Part shown: positions 21,082-25,048 of the stretch, piece after piece
Numbering within the stretch: position 1 is the first letter of the stretch
Layout of the letters: each line of letters begins with the position of its first letter
Origin: a virus
DNA: 25,048 bases
Reading direction: 5' to 3' (one strand)
IMG/VR virus record: IMGVR_UViG_3300031654_000126
Span: 1 to 25,048 of that record
The notes under the pieces: generated by a model
The model's database searches: none
The model's input: only the letters and a program-made list of their open reading frames with translations
Told to the model about the DNA's origin: nothing
Position numbers and translations under genes: made by a program

Positions 21082-21752
21082 ACGTGCTTGCGGTGGGCGC
21101 GCACTGGGATGATATCGAACTGGGCTGCTGCCTAACGATCGGGCGGTTGCGGGAGCGCGGGGCCACGGTGTACGGGGTGGTGCTGACGGACTCCGAGACC
21201 TTCGTTCCGCACGCGGGACACGCCAGGTACGCCGCCGAGGCCAATGTCCGGCACGCTAGGTCTGCGGAGGAGGCCAACCGGGAGGGTCTGGCTGCGTTCA
21301 AGGCGCTCGGCATCGAGCCGCTGCTAGTGAGAAAGGAGGCGACGAACGAGCTGCGATACAGCGCGAGCCTGATGCAGCAGATAGACCGGGCCGCCACAGA
21401 AAAGGCGGTGGACTGCGTCTTCACTCACTGGCCGGGCGACGTGAATACCGACCATAGGGCGACCTGGGAGTTATCGAGGGTCGCCTTCCGCAACGTCCGA
21501 ACCTTGCTCTGCTACCGAAGCAACGGGTACACCGACGGAGTGACGGAATTCCGACCCAACGTATTCTGTGGATTCTCCTCGGAACGATACGAGGAGAAGA
21601 CACGAACCCTGCAACTTCACGCGACGGAATGGCTTTACCGCAAGGGTCGCTGGCAGCGGGAGATCGTCGATCAGGAGCGGTACTGGGGCCACCTCATAGG
21701 CCGAGACTACGCGGAAGGCTTTGCCGTCTGCCGCCTCATGGACCCATGGTAG
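21078..21752 (+). CDS. PIG-L/LmbE-family deacetylase
   Basis: 224 residues, ATG overlapping the upstream stop. AVGAHWDDIELGC at 5-17 is the family signature A-H-P-D-D-E-x-x-G with Pro replaced by Trp; H9 and D12 are the usual zinc ligands. The third ligand and helper residues lie in FTHWPGDVNTDHRATWE at about 116-131, with H126. Middle residues (ANREGLAAFKALGIEPLLV) and length are normal. The family removes N-acetyl from GlcNAc-type sugars. In this array it would make a free amino group on a glycan or precursor for the transferases around it. No signal peptide; cytoplasmic. Confidence 0.85.
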   Translation: MNVLAVGAHWDDIELGCCLTIGRLRERGATVYGVVLTDSETFVPHAGHARYAAEANVRHARSAEEANREGLAAFKALGIEPLLVRKEATNELRYSASLMQQIDRAATEKAVDCVFTHWPGDVNTDHRATWELSRVAFRNVRTLLCYRSNGYTDGVTEFRPNVFCGFSSERYEEKTRTLQLHATEWLYRKGRWQREIVDQERYWGHLIGRDYAEGFAVCRLMDPW

Positions 21753-21762
21753 GGAACCGACA

Positions 21763-22461
21763 ATGAAACCTTGCCGAGAAATACCGGATGGGATGCGAGA
21801 CGCCTTCACCATGGGCGGACGAATTCCCGTGCAGTACCGCTACTACGATAACGTACCGCGCAAGCCCCTGGTGTTGACCCAAGAGAGAGTGGACGCCAAG
21901 ATCGAGCGAACGCGAAATGGAGGCGGCATAGGCTACAGCTACGCCACGATGGAGCTTCGCCGTGCTTTGGCCAGATGGCCCATTGCGGGGATGCGCGTCG
22001 CCGTGGTCGGCTGTGAGCGGCCGGACTATCCCGCCTTCTGCCTCGCCTTCGGTGCGAGGAACGTCACGGTGATCGACCGGAACCGAATCGTCTCGGAGTG
22101 CCGGCAGGTGGACGCTATCACTCGCGGCGAGTGGGAGGGCAAGCGATTCGACGCGGTCGTGTCGATGTCGATGCTGGACCACGACGGCCTCGGCCGCTAC
22201 GGCGACCCGGTCGACCCGAACGCAGACCTAAAGGCGATGCAATGGTTGATCGACATCCTCCGCCCCGGAGGCGTCCTACACATCACCGTGGCGGTGGGCG
22301 AGGACTGTCTGGTCTGGAACAGGGGCAGAATCTATGGTAGAATTCGATCGTCGGTTTTACTGGAGGGACGAAACGTGCTCTACGCCCCGTCGGCCTTCGA
22401 TCAGATGGACAAGGCGGACTGGATCTCGCCGGCCTATCCGCTGTTCAGCATAGGGAGCTAG
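21763..22461 (+). CDS. DUF268-family methyltransferase-like protein
   Basis: 232 residues from the ATG at 21763; the open frame upstream overlaps the deacetylase. MRVAVVGCERPDYPAFCLAFGARNVTVIDRN is the SAM-fold start, and HDGLGRYGDPVDP at 140-152 with an early DAVVSMSML is the near-invariant block of DUF268 proteins. ILRPGGVLHITVAVGEDCLVWNRGRIYGRIR supplies the rest of that family's pattern. Members occur in glycan gene clusters of bacteria and a few animals, with no assigned reaction. Its place between a deacetylase and a CmcI-like gene supports a role in glycan modification. Confidence 0.78.
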   Translation: MKPCREIPDGMRDAFTMGGRIPVQYRYYDNVPRKPLVLTQERVDAKIERTRNGGGIGYSYATMELRRALARWPIAGMRVAVVGCERPDYPAFCLAFGARNVTVIDRNRIVSECRQVDAITRGEWEGKRFDAVVSMSMLDHDGLGRYGDPVDPNADLKAMQWLIDILRPGGVLHITVAVGEDCLVWNRGRIYGRIRSSVLLEGRNVLYAPSAFDQMDKADWISPAYPLFSIGS

Positions 22462-22463
22462 CA

Positions 22464-23081
22464 ATGCAAGTGCCGCCGCTGCCGGAGGAGGCCCTGGCCT
22501 ACAGCGGGCTGTTCGACCGGGAGAACCTGGAGAACACGATGCGCTGGTGCGGCTACAAGGTGCAGAAGACGCCGGCGGACATGTGGGTCTACCAGGAGAT
22601 AATCACGGATACGCGGCCCGATCTCTTGCTGGAGATCGGTAGCGCCGCCGGCGGCTCGGGGCTGTTCTTCGCATCAGTGATGGAGGCCCTTGGGACCGGG
22701 CAGGTATTGTCGTTTGACACGCAGTCGAAATGGCAACGGCCAGTCCATCCACGACTGGAATTCACGAAGGGCGACCCGAGGGACCTGGTGGACGGCATCT
22801 CCAAGCTCGTCCGGGATGAGGGGTTTTCGTTGATGGTGGTGGAGGACGCGGCCCATACCCACGGCATGACCCTCGGCTGCGTGGAGGCATTCGCGCCGCT
22901 GGTGCCCCGCGGTCATTACTACGTCGTCGAGGACACGGACCTGCACAGGCAGGACTCTAGCGGCGTCTGGCGGGCGGTCCGCGAGTTCATCGAGGCGAAC
23001 CCCGGCTGGGAAATCGACTGGTCGCGGGAGAAGTTCCACCACACGACCTGCCACGGCGGGTTCCTGAGGCGCAAGCGATGA
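22464..23081 (+). CDS. CmcI / rhamnosyl O-methyltransferase-like protein
   Basis: 205 residues, GGGAG about ten bases upstream of the ATG. MRWCGYKVQKTPADMWVYQEII, then PDLLLEIGSAAGGSGLFFASV at about 51-71 (SAM loop with G-S-A-x-G-G-S), MVVEDAAHTHGMTLGCVEAF, YYVVEDTDL and a C-terminal GGFLRR. This is the order of the cephalosporin hydroxylase/CmcI family (PF04989), many members of which are sugar O-methyltransferases such as the rhamnosyl enzymes of mycobacteria. Metal ligands of the family are represented by the two Asp/Glu of EDAAH and VEDTD. Ends in an ATGA overlap. Confidence 0.85.
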   Translation: MQVPPLPEEALAYSGLFDRENLENTMRWCGYKVQKTPADMWVYQEIITDTRPDLLLEIGSAAGGSGLFFASVMEALGTGQVLSFDTQSKWQRPVHPRLEFTKGDPRDLVDGISKLVRDEGFSLMVVEDAAHTHGMTLGCVEAFAPLVPRGHYYVVEDTDLHRQDSSGVWRAVREFIEANPGWEIDWSREKFHHTTCHGGFLRRKR

Positions 23082-23752
23082 AGATACGACCAAGCATCGT
23101 GATGATCGGCGCGCCGAATAGCGGCACGAGCATCGCGGCGAAGCTGTACCAGGCGCTCGGCTGGAACTTCCAAGAGAGCCACGAGGTACAGGCCAAATTC
23201 ATGCACTTCGGTTGGCTCAGCCGCGCGTCCCAAGTATGCGCCAGGACCGACGACGCGGAGAAGGTGGCCGAGGCGAGGCGAGCGGTTCGCGATGGCTTCG
23301 AGGCGGCGGCCAAGCCCGCGATCGCCAAGCAGCACAACCTGTCCTGGTGCCTCGACAAGTTCACCGACATCTTCCTGGACGTGGAGCCGGACACGACGCT
23401 GGTCTTGAATGAGAAAAACATCGACCTGATTCGCCGATCCACGCACCTGCGGCGGAAGCACGATGACCACGACTTGGGATGGATGAAGCGGAGCATAGCG
23501 GACTGGGTGCGGGCGGCCGAGCGTCAATACGAGCTGTGGCCAGCGGGCAAGTACGTCATATACCAGGCCGAGATAGCCAAGGCCGTCTCGGACGGCAGCG
23601 CTAGCAGCTTCTTCCGCGCCCTTGGCGTGCAGGACTACGGCATCGGCGACGGGACCGTTCGTTCGGCGATGGAGCTGTTCGACCCCACGCGGGACCGCGA
23701 CGACAATCCGCACCGCGGCCTGGATGGCTGGGAGTATCCGCGATGTTTATGA
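23078..23752 (+). CDS. Sulfotransferase-like protein 3 (atypical)
   Basis: 224 residues, ATG overlapping the upstream stop. SIVMIGAPNSGTSIAAKLYQ at about 6-25 fits the PAPS/P-loop-like start (G-x-P-x-S-G-T-S). The 3'-phosphate motif is not clear; the corresponding strand reads TTLVLNEKNIDLIRRST, without the usual R-N-P. The rest is helical. It may be a divergent sulfotransferase or another nucleotide-binding enzyme of the same fold. The end overlaps the next gene by ten bases. Confidence 0.55.
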   Translation: MKIRPSIVMIGAPNSGTSIAAKLYQALGWNFQESHEVQAKFMHFGWLSRASQVCARTDDAEKVAEARRAVRDGFEAAAKPAIAKQHNLSWCLDKFTDIFLDVEPDTTLVLNEKNIDLIRRSTHLRRKHDDHDLGWMKRSIADWVRAAERQYELWPAGKYVIYQAEIAKAVSDGSASSFFRALGVQDYGIGDGTVRSAMELFDPTRDRDDNPHRGLDGWEYPRCL

Positions 23753-24480
23753 CCGACCGGCACATCCTGTTGTGCGTCAACAACTGCGGCAGCAGCCACG
23801 GCTGGGTGCTATTGAGGGATACGTGCGGAGGCCGGCTTGTGACGAAGGGCAAGTCGAGGCACGCACCGATCCGGGTTGCAAAACCCGAGTGGCTGAAGGG
23901 CCGCGCGGTAATCGGGATGCTGCGGAACCCGTTCGGCTGGTACGTCGGCGGCTGGTACAAGCAGCACTGCCTCCAGAGGCAGAGGGGCGTTCACGCCGTA
24001 GGCTTCGAGGAGTGGTTCTGGGATCTGAACAGGCAGCCGTGGCGGCACTTGACGGTGGCCTACTGGCCGCCCGAGCCGAGGCACATTCGCCCGGGAGCCT
24101 GCACGTTCTTTCACCTGCACTTCCACCTGCCGCAGGCGCTGAAAGTGTTCGATGAGTACCGGTCGATGGCAGAGGTGGAGAGGGACTACGACAGCCTATT
24201 ACGCGTGGACGACTGGGTGCGATGCCACACCTACTACGAGGACTTCGCGCGGATACTCGGCCGGCCGCTCGTGATAGACAAGAGCCTCTACCGCAACCAG
24301 CACGCGCACGGCCCTCACCAGGACTACTACACGCCAGAGATGCGAAGGTACGTCCAGGAGAACGACGCCTTTCTGCTGGAGAGATACGGCTATACATGGG
24401 ACGGCCCGGCCTACCGCTCGGCCGAGCACAAATACCCGCCGATGCCGTCGGCGATCGCCGTCGAGAAAGGGTCCGAATGA
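23743..24480 (+). CDS. Sulfotransferase-like protein 4
   Basis: 245 residues; the ATG at 23743 has GGAG at 23731-23734 eight bases before it, and a second ATG at 23749 overlaps the preceding stop. The N-terminal ILLCVNNCGSSHGWVLL at about 8-24 is a variant of the P-K-C/T-G-S/T loop. AVIGMLRNPFGWYVGGWY at about 55-72 is the 3'-phosphate motif (R-N-P). Near the end, YYTPEMRRYVQENDAFLLERYGY is the C-terminal helix and R-F/Y-G-Y ending of heparan-type and phage sulfotransferases. The protein has several added Trp/His-rich blocks in the middle. Fairly secure by ending plus R-N-P. Confidence 0.68.
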   Translation: MFMTDRHILLCVNNCGSSHGWVLLRDTCGGRLVTKGKSRHAPIRVAKPEWLKGRAVIGMLRNPFGWYVGGWYKQHCLQRQRGVHAVGFEEWFWDLNRQPWRHLTVAYWPPEPRHIRPGACTFFHLHFHLPQALKVFDEYRSMAEVERDYDSLLRVDDWVRCHTYYEDFARILGRPLVIDKSLYRNQHAHGPHQDYYTPEMRRYVQENDAFLLERYGYTWDGPAYRSAEHKYPPMPSAIAVEKGSE

Positions 24481-24563
24481 CCACGCTGCGAATCTTCCCC
24501 CAGAGCGGGCTAGCCAATCGCCTGCGAGTGATCATCGGGGCCATGGCGAGGGCGGAGAACGAA
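24477..24563 (+). pseudogene. N-terminal fragment of a second fucosyltransferase-like gene
   Basis: The ATG overlaps the preceding stop (ATGA) and encodes RIFPQSGLANRLRVIIGAMA, which matches the opening of GDP-sugar transferases (G-L-G/A-N-R-L-R-x-I) better than the full gene at 20218 does. After about 25 residues the frame leaves the family pattern. The rest of the frame, to 24782, is Arg-rich shadow of the next reading frame. It is therefore the start of a lost gene, cut near 24540-24565. Confidence 0.6.
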
Positions 24564-24564
24564 G

Positions 24565-24825
24565 ATGCTCGATGGAATGAGGATCGTCCACCGGGCGGGC
24601 CTGCGGCCCGGCATGATCTACGTGGACGGCGCGCACGACGCCCAGAGCGTGGAGGACGACGTGCGAGGAGCCGGCACTCTATTTCCGGCTGCGACGCTGG
24701 TCGGCGACGACTGGCAACGGCAAAGCGTCAGGGAGGGCGTCGCTGCCGCGACACGTCAGTTAGCAAAGCATATAACGTATAACCACAAGGCGTGGGCTCT
24801 TACCCTAACTATTCCAAGAATTTAA
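24565..24825 (+). CDS. C-terminal half of a methyltransferase (truncated gene)
   Basis: 86 residues from the ATG at 24565, with GGAG at 24554-24557 seven bases upstream, so it may still be translated. MIYVDGAHDAQSVEDDV, then ATLVGDDWQRQSVREGVAAA and a final HKAWALTL are the second half of class I (Methyltransf_24-type) enzymes: acidic strand D-G-A-H, G-D-D-W turn and the substrate helix. The SAM-binding first half is absent, so it should be inactive. Together with the fragment before it, it marks a deletion joining two genes. Confidence 0.58.
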   Translation: MLDGMRIVHRAGLRPGMIYVDGAHDAQSVEDDVRGAGTLFPAATLVGDDWQRQSVREGVAAATRQLAKHITYNHKAWALTLTIPRI

Positions 24826-24838
24826 CGGAAAAAAAGCC

Positions 24839-25048
24839 ATGCTCTTGATGTCGCGGCATCTCACCGAGTACAATGTCGTGCCCGCCGGGGCCGTGGTGCG
24901 GATCAACCTCGCCTGGGAGGAGTCGCGGGAGCAACTGGAGCGGCACCTGTCCGAGCTGACGCACCACGTCTTCCTGGATGTGCCGGCTGGCCGGACAAAA
25001 CCGCCAGTTAGTCATTGGGAACAGAGGCAGATCGTGGCCGTGGCCAAG
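24839..25048 (+). CDS. Partial gene, weakly pyruvate-kinase-like N-terminus
   Basis: 70 codons open to the window end, starting at the ATG at 24839 after a GGAAAA stretch. It contains VPAGAVVRINLAWEESREQL, HLSELTHHVFLDVPAGRTKP and a following QIVAVAK. The order 'V-R-I-N', helix, 'V-F-L-D-x-x-x-G-R-x-K' resembles the first strands of pyruvate kinase and related TIM-barrel proteins (R-x-N, then L-D-L-x-G-P-K). Such proteins sometimes occur in surface-sugar gene groups. Identity is uncertain, as most of the gene is outside. Confidence 0.4.
   Translation, partial: MLLMSRHLTEYNVVPAGAVVRINLAWEESREQLERHLSELTHHVFLDVPAGRTKPPVSHWEQRQIVAVAK

Noticed and set aside
24222-24782. A single 186-residue gene near the end
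   Set aside because: Its first part is a shadow of the sulfotransferase gene and its last part is Arg-rich shadow of the methyltransferase fragment; only 24477-24563 has recognisable content.
1-25048. Many long open frames on the minus strand
   Set aside because: They lie opposite strong plus-strand genes in G+C-rich DNA, show Arg/Pro/Ala-rich shadow composition and have no motif or good start context.
1-25048. tRNA genes, CRISPR arrays, insertion sequences, integrase or attachment sites
   Set aside because: I looked for T-loop and repeat patterns and for transposase or recombinase motifs by eye and saw none; a tRNA scan would settle the first.

Overview
The window is a continuous, plus-strand stretch of a tailed-phage (siphovirus-type) genome or prophage. 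The visible gene order is the classic one for a long non-contractile tail: head-tail connector, head closure, HK97 gp10-like, tail terminator, tube protein, frameshifted tail chaperone pair, tape measure and distal tail proteins. No integrase, attachment site or bacterial housekeeping gene is visible, so free phage and prophage cannot be told apart. Base composition is mostly G+C-rich, with islands of visibly lower G+C. The host cannot be read from the sequence. The small Cys-motif protein at 11251 and the style of the structural genes recall phage-like regions associated with Planctomycetota, but that is only an impression.

Layout. 1-2654: a LamG-type lectin domain protein (cut by the window start), a 485-residue repeat-containing adhesin-like protein, a tiny protein built on a 22-residue tandem repeat, and a small beta-rich protein. 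These lie upstream of the connector genes and may be virion decorations or fibres. 2654-5752: neck and tail-tube module. 5774-6534: tail assembly chaperone with a textbook -1 programmed frameshift site (G GGA AAC, six-base spacer, perfect 8-bp GC hairpin). 6534-8930: tape measure protein, interrupted in frame by a TAG codon at 8445-8447. 8930-11493: putative distal tail or fibre proteins, then two Cys-containing proteins.

11521-25048: an unusually long glycan-modification region. It holds two GT-A-like glycosyltransferases, one GT-B (GT4-like) glycosyltransferase, a NodZ/fucosyltransferase-like protein, four sulfotransferase-like proteins, several SAM-dependent methyltransferase-like proteins (including a DUF268 member and a CmcI/rhamnosyl O-methyltransferase-like protein), and a PIG-L/LmbE deacetylase. 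Toward the end is a deletion scar joining the start of a second fucosyltransferase to the end of a methyltransferase. The window closes inside a gene whose N-terminus is faintly pyruvate-kinase-like. Interspersed are a beta-class DNA methyltransferase, a half-length HslV/proteasome-like Ntn-hydrolase, and several unknown small genes.

How it fits together. Nearly every junction is a stop/start overlap (ATGA, TAATG, GTGA) or a gap of a few bases, so the window reads as one long co-transcribed, translationally coupled array. The first 11.5 kb builds the neck and tail. The last 13.5 kb encodes the chemistry to add, deacetylate, O-methylate and sulfate sugars. Inference: it decorates either the virion or the host surface glycan. 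There is no gap over 300 bases without a gene; the largest is about 146 bases (19542-19687). I saw no tRNA, rRNA, CRISPR array, insertion sequence or convincing terminator. Homology calls come from motif recognition only; no database search was run.
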